This document shows positions 1 through 6,883 of a stretch of 33,459 bases of DNA, piece after piece. The notes under the pieces are model-generated. The model had not been told where the DNA came from, did not search any database, and saw only the letters and a program-made list of their open reading frames with translations. How positions within the stretch are numbered: the first letter of the stretch is position 1; every line of letters begins with the position of its first letter. The DNA lies in the NCBI GenBank assembly GCA_963170125.1, contig CAUJFI010000169.1:1-33459 (forward strand). Direction: 5' to 3'. The DNA is from Deinococcota bacterium. GTDB taxonomy: Bacteria > Deinococcota > Deinococci > Deinococcales > Trueperaceae. The translations under genes were made by a program, and so were the position numbers.

Positions 1-105
1 GCTGGCGTGCGTTACGAGTTCGGCGGCTACCACGAGATCGGCGCCGTCATCGCCAGCCACGTGGGGCCGAACACGTTCGGGTTGTACGCGCACGTGGCCG
101 TTTGA
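1..105 (+). CDS. C-terminal end of a DegV-family protein (partial)
   Basis: Frame 1 is open from the first base to TGA at 103-105 and gives 34 residues, so the gene starts outside the window. The end contains a segment reading IGAVIASHVGPNTFGLYA. It resembles the conserved C-terminal signature of DegV proteins (IGPVIGTHVGPGxxGV), which bind fatty acids and in some bacteria supply the fatty-acid kinase FakA. The assignment rests on this short tail alone. No other part of the fold is visible, so another family with a similar tail cannot be excluded. The next gene on this strand begins about 450 bases later, so it is probably a separate transcription unit. Confidence 0.55.
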   Translation, partial: AGVRYEFGGYHEIGAVIASHVGPNTFGLYAHVAV

Positions 106-557
106 GGCCAGTGATCGCCTAAGGGCCGCGAGACGGGGCCGCTCGGGGCGGGCTGACCACCGCCTGGGGGGACGGCACCGCGCGGCCGCCTGCGCCGCGT
201 GACATGCCCACCCGCACGCTAACGGCCGAGCCGGACCCGGACCCGGTCAGAGCAAGCCAGGCCCGTCCGTCGCACCGACAGGCGGACGTCCACCGTCTCG
301 GCGGGCGTGGACCGGCACACCTTCACACCTCATCCATGGCGGCGCCCGGCCCCGGCCTCGGGCGGCCCCCTCGTGGCCCGTTCACGGCTCCATTCGCTTC
401 TTAGGTGATACTAGGCATTGGCTTATGATATCATCGCTTAGCAGGCCCACTGAACGGCTTTCAGCTTTCGCTTCAAAAGCCCAAATCCTCGAGCACTTGG
501 AGACCAGATGCCGCTGCCCCGCTTCCAACCGCGATTCGACGCTTCAACGACCCGCCC
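106..557. other. Intergenic region with AT-rich promoter-like patch
   Basis: I see no credible gene here; short open frames are GC-rich noise. The only departure from the GC-rich background is an AT-rich patch at about 401-440. It contains TATGAT (424-429), a possible -10, with TTAGGT (401-406) 17 bases upstream as a poor -35. The 10-base perfect palindrome ATGATATCAT (425-434) overlaps the -10. A hairpin GGCTTT (456-461) / AAAGCC (476-481) follows in what would be the 5' leader of the gene at 558. The leader role is inference. Confidence 0.5.
401..434 (+). promoter_or_regulatory. Putative promoter with palindromic operator ATGATATCAT
   Basis: A TATGAT -10-like hexamer at 424-429 is overlapped by the perfect palindrome ATGATATCAT at 425-434. 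GntR-family regulators often bind short AT-rich palindromes of this kind, but no GntR gene is visible in the window. A repressor bound here would cover the -10. The block CCATTC-GCTTCTTA-(8-10)-CTAGGC just upstream (390-416) recurs before the oxidase operon at 5691-5720. Confidence 0.35.
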
Positions 558-1880
558 ATGAGCGAACCCGCAACCACGAACCCGCGGCCCTGGGCATCTC
601 CGCAGCCGGTCGGCGCGGCCCAACCCGCCCGGAGTCGAGCCCTCGATCGCATCCTCGCCGCCGTGGAGCACCAGTCCGCCTACCGCGCAGAGTGCGTCGG
701 GCTCGTACCGACCGAGAACCTGCTCAGCCCGGCAGCCCGTGGGGTGATGGGGTCCGACCTCGGGCACCGCTACCTGTTCCAGAACCCGCAGTGGCGCTAC
801 GTCGGCGGGAAGCACCTGGCCGAGGTCGAGTCGCTGGCACAGGAGCTGGCGCGCGACCTGTTCGGCGCCCGCCACGCGAACGTGCGCCCGCTCTCGGGCG
901 AGAACTGCACCAACATCGTGATCCACTCCGTGCTCAGGCGGGGCGGCACCTTCTACCACCTCGCCATGGAGGACGGCGGCCACTTCGCCGCCAGGAGCGT
1001 GGCGGCGCGCCTCACCGACGACCTGCGCCTGATCCCCTACGACGCCGCCAGCGCCGGCATCGACCTGGCCGGCTGCGCCCGGGCCTTCCAGGCCGCGCCG
1101 CCGGACGTCGTCTACCTGGACGCTTCGATGATCCTCTTCGCCCACCCCGTCAGGGAGTTGCGGCGTTTGGCCGGTCCCGACGCCGTCATCGTCTACGACG
1201 CCTCGCAGGTCCTCGGCCTGCTGGCGGGCGGCATCTTCCAGGACCCGCTGCGCGAGGGCGCGGACGTGCTGTCCGGCAGCACGCACAAGTCGCTGCCGGG
1301 GCCGCAGAAGGGCCTGATCCTGACCGACCGCGACGACATCGCCGCGCGCATAGAGGCGACGATCTTCCCGGGCCACGTCTCCAACTTCCACCTCCACCAC
1401 GTCGCCGCCCTGGCCATCACGCTGGCCGAGGCGCAGGAGTACGGCGCCGCCTACGCGCGCCAGACGGTGGCGAACGCGCGCGCCCTCGGCCGCGAGCTGG
1501 CGCGCCTCGGCCTGGCGGTCCAAGGCGGCGAGCGCGTGACGGACTCGCATCAGGTATGGCTCGACGCGAGCCCGCTCGCCACCCCGGACGAGGCCGTCGA
1601 GGCGCTGCACGACGCCAACCTGATCGCCAACGTCAACCTCATCCCGTCGCTGCGCCGCAAGGGGCTGCGCCTCGGCACGCCCGAGGTGACGCGCCTGGGC
1701 ATGCGCGAGCCCGAGATGGCGCGGCTCGCCGCGCTCGTGCACGCGACGCTGGCCGGCGAGGAGCCCCGCGTCCAGGTACGCGAACGCGTCATGGACCTCG
1801 CCCGGCGCTTCCGGACCGTCCATTACTGCCACCCCGCGGCCGCTGCCCCGGGAGCGCCGGCGACCGCCGAGGCCGCGTGA
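558..1880 (+). CDS. Atypical serine hydroxymethyltransferase-family PLP enzyme
   Basis: This 440-residue protein has the fold-type I SHMT pattern: PTENLLSP (51-58, cf. ASEN in GlyA), RYVGG (80-84), a VRPLSGENCTN block (109-119), YDASQVLGLL (213-222), and the PLP lysine in STHKSLPGPQKG (K244). Near the C-terminus, LRLGTPEVTRLGM matches the SHMT RLGTPAxT motif. It departs from true GlyA: the conserved His of the DxAH motif, which stacks on PLP, is Gln217, and the motif around residues 140-146 is GGHFAARS rather than GGHLTHG. I therefore do not call it glyA. It is probably a related aldolase or hydroxymethyltransferase with another substrate. The downstream aconitase-like gene begins inside its stop codon (GTGA overlap), so the two are almost certainly co-translated and in one pathway. 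ATG 558 has no clear Shine-Dalgarno. Confidence 0.8.
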   Translation: MSEPATTNPRPWASPQPVGAAQPARSRALDRILAAVEHQSAYRAECVGLVPTENLLSPAARGVMGSDLGHRYLFQNPQWRYVGGKHLAEVESLAQELARDLFGARHANVRPLSGENCTNIVIHSVLRRGGTFYHLAMEDGGHFAARSVAARLTDDLRLIPYDAASAGIDLAGCARAFQAAPPDVVYLDASMILFAHPVRELRRLAGPDAVIVYDASQVLGLLAGGIFQDPLREGADVLSGSTHKSLPGPQKGLILTDRDDIAARIEATIFPGHVSNFHLHHVAALAITLAEAQEYGAAYARQTVANARALGRELARLGLAVQGGERVTDSHQVWLDASPLATPDEAVEALHDANLIANVNLIPSLRRKGLRLGTPEVTRLGMREPEMARLAALVHATLAGEEPRVQVRERVMDLARRFRTVHYCHPAAAAPGAPATAEAA

Positions 1881-3784
1881 CACCGACCGGGTCACCGACG
1901 CTCATCGAGCGTCGGCTGGGCGCCCCGGCCGGCCGGGAGGTCGACCTCGCGGTCGACCTCATCGTGACCGACGACTGGACGACCCCCTCGCTCCTTCCGA
2001 CGCTGAGCGCCCTCGGCACCGTGAGGTCCGCCGCGCCGCTCGTGCTCGTTCGCGACCATACCGGCCCGGCGGACACGTACGTGGGCGCGGAGCGCGACCG
2101 GGTCCTCGCGCTCCGGCAGGTCGAGGAGGAGTTCGCGGTCCGCTTCGGCGCCGAGCGCATAACGGGTCAGGGGATACAACATCACGCCCTCCCGGCCAGC
2201 GGCCGCCTGCGCCCTGGCATGCTGGTGCTCGGCAACGACTCGCACACGCCCACGTTGGGCGCCCACGGGGTCACGGCGTTCGCGGCGCAGCCCACCACCC
2301 TCGCCGTGGCGATCCACACGGGACGCTTCGTCGTTCGCGTACCGGAGACGGTGCACGTGCGCGTCGTCGGCCGACTGCGTGGCGACGTCACGGCGCGCGA
2401 CGCAGCCCTCACCCTCCTCGACCTCCTGCGCGGCGGCGGGTCCGTTCCCCGCCTCGCCACCGGCAGGGCGCTGGAGTTCGGCGGCCCCGGCCTGGCGCGC
2501 CTCACCAGCGCCGAGCGCGCCGTCCTGGCCAACGTCACACCCGAGGCCGTGGCCGTCACCGCGGTCTTCTCCGGCGAGGCGCCTCCTCAGAGGTCGGGAA
2601 CGGTCGTCACGCTCGACCTCGCCCAAGTGCTGCCGTCGGTGGCGCGCAGCGGCCAGCCGTCCGACGTCGTGCCGCTGGCGCGGCTCGGCGCCGTGCGCGT
2701 GGACCGCGTGTTCGTCGGCACGTGCGCCGGCGGGACCTACGAGGAGATCGCCGCGTTCGCTGCCGCGCTGGGAGCGCGCGCGGCGATCCCGACCGTCGTG
2801 GCGCCCGCCTCTACCGGCGTGCTCGAGCGGCTGAGCGCGGAAGGCATCGCACGGCGGCTCGAGGATGCCGGTGTGACACTGCTCGCGCCCGGGTGCGGAC
2901 CGTGCTTCGGCTTCGGGATGAGCCGCCTCGAGGACGACGAGGTGGCCGTCGTGACCGGGAACCGCAACAGCGTCGGCCGCATGGGCTCGCCCCACGCCCG
3001 GATCGTCCTGGCCGCCGGCCGCACGGCCGGGCAGGCCGCCAGCACCGGGTGGCTGAACCAGCCGGCCGCCACAGGCGGTGGCGGAGCGAGCGCAGCCAAC
3101 GAGCCTCGCGGGGCGGACACCGTACATGCCGACAGGGATGCCGGGGCGCGGACCGTACGCGCCGGCCGTCAAGCCGAGGCGGCGCTCGCGCATACAGACC
3201 GCGCCCCCGCGCCGACGGTCGTCTGGCCCACCACCGGCAACGTCGTCAGGCTACTCGGCCTCGTCTCCACCGACGACCTGACCCCTTCCAGCGTGCCCGG
3301 CGTGGGGACGTCGAGCGACGCCGACCCGCGCGTGGCCCGGCGGCTGCTGCTGCACCACGTCGACCCGAGCGCCGCCGACCGCTCCCTGGAGGGCACCGTC
3401 CTCGTGGGAGACGAGAACTTCGGCATGGGCAGCAACCGGGCGTCCTCCATCAGGGCCTTGGTGCAGGCGGGCGTGCGCGCCGTGATCGCCCCGAGCATCG
3501 CGCCGCTCTACGCCTCGGGCGCGCGCGACGAGGGGCTGCCGGCCATCACCCTCGCGGACGAGGCGTTCTACGGGGCCCTGACACCGGAGGCACTGCTGGA
3601 GTTGGACCTCGCCGCCGGCACCGTGACGGTCCGCTCGGTCGGTCCCGGACGACCGGCGGCCTCCGACCTGCGCCGCTTCCGCTTCGCCCCGGCGGGCCCT
3701 CACGAGGCGGCCGTTCTCGCGGCCGGCGGCGCCGTCCCGTACCTGCGCGGTCCGGGGGGCTGTGCAATGGCCAGCAGGACGTGA
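1877..3784 (+). CDS. Fused aconitase/3-isopropylmalate dehydratase-like protein
   Basis: The protein has 635 residues from GTG 1877, which overlaps the upstream TGA. The large-subunit (LeuC-like) part shows DHTGP (60-64), GNDSHTPTLGAHG (119-131), GTCAGG with Cys283, and APGCGPCFGF with Cys340 and Cys343. These are the three expected [4Fe-4S] ligands. GNRNSVGRMGSP (361-372) follows. A low-complexity Ala/Gly/Arg linker of about 60 residues (388-448) leads to a swivel (LeuD-like) domain with GDENFGMGSNRASS (511-524). The usual SCTNGR loop is GTCAGG here, losing the conserved Asn, which suggests a non-standard substrate. Both domains on one chain resembles short bacterial aconitases and homoaconitases, but leuA and leuB are absent nearby. 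Activity is inferred as hydration/isomerisation of a hydroxy-acid made or used by the upstream PLP enzyme. The open frame extends back to 425 but upstream it is the shadow of the PLP gene. Confidence 0.8.
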   Translation: MTPTGSPTLIERRLGAPAGREVDLAVDLIVTDDWTTPSLLPTLSALGTVRSAAPLVLVRDHTGPADTYVGAERDRVLALRQVEEEFAVRFGAERITGQGIQHHALPASGRLRPGMLVLGNDSHTPTLGAHGVTAFAAQPTTLAVAIHTGRFVVRVPETVHVRVVGRLRGDVTARDAALTLLDLLRGGGSVPRLATGRALEFGGPGLARLTSAERAVLANVTPEAVAVTAVFSGEAPPQRSGTVVTLDLAQVLPSVARSGQPSDVVPLARLGAVRVDRVFVGTCAGGTYEEIAAFAAALGARAAIPTVVAPASTGVLERLSAEGIARRLEDAGVTLLAPGCGPCFGFGMSRLEDDEVAVVTGNRNSVGRMGSPHARIVLAAGRTAGQAASTGWLNQPAATGGGGASAANEPRGADTVHADRDAGARTVRAGRQAEAALAHTDRAPAPTVVWPTTGNVVRLLGLVSTDDLTPSSVPGVGTSSDADPRVARRLLLHHVDPSAADRSLEGTVLVGDENFGMGSNRASSIRALVQAGVRAVIAPSIAPLYASGARDEGLPAITLADEAFYGALTPEALLELDLAAGTVTVRSVGPGRPAASDLRRFRFAPAGPHEAAVLAAGGAVPYLRGPGGCAMASRT

Positions 3785-3820
3785 AGCCGCCGCCGTCCCG
3801 TTCCTCCGCGGTCCGGGGGC
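3731..3820. repeat. Imperfect direct repeat at the end of the aconitase-like gene
   Basis: A roughly 30-base unit at 3731-3760 (inside the last codons) recurs at 3792-3820 just past the stop codon. Both begin GCCGTCCCGT and end GCGGTCCGGGGG with a few mismatches between. It looks like an old local duplication spanning the stop codon and may have set the present C-terminus (GCAMASRT). Confidence 0.6.
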
Positions 3821-3894
3821 CGGCCGCGCACGAGCCTGCCTAGCACCGGTCGGCAGTAGCCGTGGCGCGCCCTCCCCCGCGCGCTGCTCGGCGC

Positions 3895-3909
3895 TAACGT
3901 CGCCGTGTG
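3895..3909 (+). promoter_or_regulatory. Leaderless-type -10 box before comM
   Basis: TAACGT (3895-3900) fits TAnnnT and ends six bases before GTG 3907. No Shine-Dalgarno is present. The spacing puts the transcript start on or next to the start codon. Confidence 0.5.
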
Positions 3910-5418
3910 TTCGCCGCCGTCTCCTCCGCCACCATCCAGGGGGTGGACGCCCTGGAGGTGCGCGTCGAGGCGTTCACGAGCGGGGGCCTGCCCAGCTTCA
4001 CCATCGTCGGGCTGCCCGGCGCCGCGGTGCAGGAGTCGCGCGAGCGCGTGCGGGCCAACCTCAAGCTCCTCGGGTACCCCCTGCCGCCCAGCCGCATCCT
4101 CGTCAACCTGGCGCCGGCCGACGTACGCAAGGAGGGACCGGCGCTCGACCTGCCGATCGCCCTCGCGCTGCTCGCGTCCGACCGGCGCCTGCCTCTGAGC
4201 GCCCTCGAGGGGCTCGTCGCGTTCGGGGAGCTGGCGCTCGACGGCAGCTTGCGGCCCGCGCGCGGAGGGGTGGCCATCGCCAGCATGGCTTCCCTCAAGG
4301 CGCGAGCGGGCGGCGGACCGGCGCGCGTCCTCGCTCCTCCGGCCAACGCGGTCGAAGCCGCGCTCGTGCCGGGCGTCACCGTGTTCGCCCCGACCGACTT
4401 GGCCGCGGCCGTCGCTCACCTCACGGGTCGCGCGCCACTCCAGCCCGTAGCGCCCCCGCCGCCGGGCGGTGACGAGCCGGCCGCGCCCCTCCACGACCTC
4501 GCCGCGGTGCGCGCTCAGGCGCTCGCCCGCCGCGCTCTCGAGGTGGCCGCCGCCGGGCGGCACAACCTACTGCTCACGGGGCCGCCGGGGGCGGGCAAGA
4601 GCATGCTGGCGCGCTGCCTGCCTGGCATCCTGCCGCCGCTGACGGACCCCGAGGCCATCGAGGTAACGCGCGTCCACTCAAGCGCCGGCCGCCCGGCGAG
4701 CGGCCTCATGCGCACCCCGCCGTTCCGCCAGCCCCACCACTCCGGGTCGGAGGCCGGCATCGTCGGCGGGGGCGCGGTGCCGAGGCCGGGCGAGGCGAGC
4801 CTGGCGCACCTCGGTGTCCTGTTCCTCGACGAGCTCCCCGAGTTCTCGCGCGCGGTGCTCGAGGCGTTGCGGCAACCCCTCGAAGAGGGCGTCGTAACCA
4901 TCTCGCGGGCCAGCGGCAGCGTAAGCTTGCCCGCCGCCTTCCAACTCGTCGCCGCGCGCAACCCGTGCCCCTGCGGCTACCACGGCGCGCACGACGGCCC
5001 CCAGCCGTGCACTTGCCACCCGGCGGCCGTGGTGCGCTACCAGCGCCGGTTGTCCGGCCCGCTCCTCGACCGCATGGACCTGCTCGTGGACGTCGCGCGC
5101 CTCACGGACACGGAGCTCGTGAACGCGCAGCCGGGCGAGGCGAGCGCCATCGTCGCCACCCGCGTGTCCCGCGCTCGCGACCGAGCTCTGCAGCGCCAGG
5201 GCTGCGTGAACTCGCAGCTCACCGGCAGGTCGCTGGCCCTGCACGCCGCCAGCGGGCCGGCCGGGCAGGCGGTGCTCGCCAAGCTCGTGCGCAGCCTCAG
5301 GCCGTCCGCTCGAGGCTACGACCGCCTGTTGCGCGTGGCGCGCACCGTCGCCGACCTGGCCGGCGAGGACGCGGTGCTGCCCGAGCACCTGCTCGAGGCG
5401 GCGGCGTACCGGGGCTGA
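3907..5418 (+). CDS. comM: YifB/ComM-family Mg-chelatase-like AAA+ ATPase
   Basis: 503 residues, usual for the family. The N-terminal ChlI-like domain (1-170) opens with the typical AAVSSATIQGVDA and contains GLPSFTIVGLPGAAVQES. The central AAA+ domain has Walker A GPPGAGKS (225-232), Walker B LGVLFLDELPEF (near 305) and the Mg-chelatase motif NPCPCGYHG followed by a CxC-type segment (PCTCHP). A C-terminal Mg_chelatase_C domain ends at AAAYRG. ComM is a hexameric helicase that extends heteroduplex branches when transforming DNA is integrated, acting in the cytoplasm, and is relevant because Deinococcota are often naturally competent. GTG 3907 is chosen because the homology starts there and a -10 box lies just upstream. 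The 3' end carries a tandem duplication around the stop codon. Confidence 0.92.
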   Translation: MFAAVSSATIQGVDALEVRVEAFTSGGLPSFTIVGLPGAAVQESRERVRANLKLLGYPLPPSRILVNLAPADVRKEGPALDLPIALALLASDRRLPLSALEGLVAFGELALDGSLRPARGGVAIASMASLKARAGGGPARVLAPPANAVEAALVPGVTVFAPTDLAAAVAHLTGRAPLQPVAPPPPGGDEPAAPLHDLAAVRAQALARRALEVAAAGRHNLLLTGPPGAGKSMLARCLPGILPPLTDPEAIEVTRVHSSAGRPASGLMRTPPFRQPHHSGSEAGIVGGGAVPRPGEASLAHLGVLFLDELPEFSRAVLEALRQPLEEGVVTISRASGSVSLPAAFQLVAARNPCPCGYHGAHDGPQPCTCHPAAVVRYQRRLSGPLLDRMDLLVDVARLTDTELVNAQPGEASAIVATRVSRARDRALQRQGCVNSQLTGRSLALHAASGPAGQAVLAKLVRSLRPSARGYDRLLRVARTVADLAGEDAVLPEHLLEAAAYRG

Positions 5419-5456
5419 GCACCCGCTCGAGGCGGCGTACCGGGGCTGAGCACCCG
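5391..5456. repeat. Tandem duplication across the comM stop codon
   Basis: A 35-base unit at 5391-5425 (GCTCGAGGCGGC... GAGCACCCG, containing the stop TGA) is followed directly by a 32-base copy at 5425-5456 that lacks one GGC triplet and otherwise matches. The second copy is untranslated. Replication slippage is the simplest origin, and the near identity suggests a recent event. Confidence 0.85.
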
Positions 5457-5785
5457 CGGAGTGGCCGGTCGGCCCGCATCGAGGCCGAGGAGCCGCGAGA
5501 GCCGCAGTCCCGTCGTTCGCAAGGGCGGTCCGCCCCCGCCGTGAGTCGAGCCTGGCGTCCGTGGCGGTCGACGGTAGCAGGGCCGGCAACGGTCCCGTCA
5601 AGATGAGAGTCCGATTACATCCTCATGAGCGACTTGGCGCGCCGAAGCGCGACCCTCACGCTCGGATGGGCCAAAGAAGCGAAGCCGTTCCCATTCCGCT
5701 TCTTAACGCTTGTGCTAGGCTGGCGCTCAGAATCTGGGGCCAACCCTTCGCATGCCCCCGTATTCATTTACCCAAGGAGGGAATC
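5457..5785. other. Intergenic region upstream of the oxidase operon
   Basis: No convincing gene. It contains a hairpin AAGAAGCG (5674-5681) / CGCTTCTT (5697-5704) and, just after it, an extended -10-like TGCTAGGCT (5713-5721). These lie 65-110 bases before ctaC and probably form its promoter region. The frame open from 5561 into ctaC is not supported as coding before 5786. Confidence 0.55.
5674..5721 (+). promoter_or_regulatory. Putative promoter and hairpin of the caa3 oxidase operon
   Basis: TGCTAGGCT (5713-5721) matches an extended -10 (TGnTAnnnT); no good -35 is seen. The 8-bp inverted repeat AAGAAGCG/CGCTTCTT lies immediately upstream, where a -35 or an activator/repressor site would be. 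The role is inferred from position only. Confidence 0.4.
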
Positions 5786-6883
5786 GTGCCCATGAGGTGG
5801 TTGAGGCGGGCGTTGCCCGTCGCCTTTCTCGCGCCATTACTGGCCGGGTGCTCGCTCGACGGCGTCCAGTCGATCATGAGCCCCGCAGCCAGCATCGCGA
5901 GAGAGCAGCACGGTCTGTTCATGTGGACGTGGTACCTGAGCATCCCCGTCATGGTGGGTGTCTTCGGCGTGCTCTTCTACGTCCTCTTCAAGTACCGGCG
6001 GCGCAGGGACGACGAGATGCCGGACCAGTCTCACGGCAACCCGATGACCGAGGTCATCCTGACGATCGTGCCGATCATCATCGTCATCATGGTCGCGGTG
6101 CCGTCCGTGCGCTCCATCTTCCGGACGCAGACGGTCGTGCAGGCCACGAGCGACGACGTGGTCATCCACGTGACCGGCTACCAGTGGTGGTGGAAGTTCG
6201 ACTACCCGCAGTACGGCGTCACCACCGCCAACGAGATGCACATCCCGGCCGGCAAGCGCGTCATCCTTCAGCTCAACTCCGGCGACGTGGTTCACGCCTT
6301 CTGGGCGCCCCGCCTCGCAGGCAAGGTCGACCTCATCCCGAACCAGGACAACCGGCTGTGGTTCGACACCGACCCGGACGGCACCGGCATCTTCACCGGC
6401 CAGTGCGCGGAGTTGTGCCTGGGCGCCCACGCCTACATGCGCTTCCGCATCGTCGTCAGCGAGCAGGACGAGTTCGACGACTGGGTGGCCGAGTTCCAGC
6501 AGCCCGCCGTCGTGACGACCGCCACCGACCCGCTCATCGCCCAGGGCCGCCAGCTCGTCGCCAGCAAGGGCTGCATCGGCTGCCACAACATCGGCAACTA
6601 CTCCGAGGGCGTGAAGTTCGGCCAGCCCCAGTACCCCGACCTCACCAACTTCGGCCTGCGCCACACGGTGGGGGCGGCCATCCTGGACGCCACGCCCGAG
6701 AACGTCGCCACGTGGATCCGCGACCCGCAAGAGGTCAAGCCGGGCGCGCGCATGCCGACGCTCTGGCAGGCCAACGACCCCAACCGTGACCAGGAGGCGG
6801 CAGCCATCGCCGCTTACCTGCTGAGCCTCGGCGTCGAGGACGGCACGCAGGCGCTGGCCCAGGCTTCGACTGGAGGCAACTGA
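5786..6883 (+). CDS. ctaC: Cytochrome c oxidase subunit II with cytochrome c domain (caa3 type)
   Basis: 365 residues from GTG 5786, five bases after a strong AGGAGG (5775-5780); ATG 5792 is an alternative. A signal peptide ends in the lipobox LLAGC (Cys22), so the protein is a predicted lipoprotein. Two membrane helices (about 45-68 and 90-105) follow. The cupredoxin domain has GYQWWWKFDYP (131-141) and the full binuclear CuA set His170, Cys207, Glu209, Cys211, His215 and Met218. A C-terminal class I cytochrome c has CIGCH (263-267) with axial Met323 in GARMPT. The fused heme c defines caa3-type enzymes and accepts electrons on the outer face for transfer to CuA. First gene of the operon; the next gene overlaps its stop (TGATG). 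Confidence 0.96.
   Translation: MPMRWLRRALPVAFLAPLLAGCSLDGVQSIMSPAASIAREQHGLFMWTWYLSIPVMVGVFGVLFYVLFKYRRRRDDEMPDQSHGNPMTEVILTIVPIIIVIMVAVPSVRSIFRTQTVVQATSDDVVIHVTGYQWWWKFDYPQYGVTTANEMHIPAGKRVILQLNSGDVVHAFWAPRLAGKVDLIPNQDNRLWFDTDPDGTGIFTGQCAELCLGAHAYMRFRIVVSEQDEFDDWVAEFQQPAVVTTATDPLIAQGRQLVASKGCIGCHNIGNYSEGVKFGQPQYPDLTNFGLRHTVGAAILDATPENVATWIRDPQEVKPGARMPTLWQANDPNRDQEAAAIAAYLLSLGVEDGTQALAQASTGGN

Noticed and set aside
425..1876. Continuous plus-strand frame reaching back from the aconitase-like gene to 425 (a 1119-residue product)
   Set aside because: Before 1877 the translation is Arg/Pro-rich shadow of the SHMT-like gene in another frame; the homology starts at 1877 and the GTGA overlap explains the start.
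438..3193. Long minus-strand frames opposite the SHMT-like and aconitase-like genes
   Set aside because: They are antisense to genes with clear motifs and are rich in Arg, Gly and Val, the usual result of high-GC codon bias.
5391..5456. Insertion-sequence footprint or target-site duplication
   Set aside because: The copies are directly adjacent, with nothing between them and no inverted ends; slippage explains them.
5561..5785. N-terminal extension of ctaC from 5561
   Set aside because: No family homology; it would place a signal peptide internally, while GTG 5786 has AGGAGG at ideal spacing directly before the lipoprotein signal.
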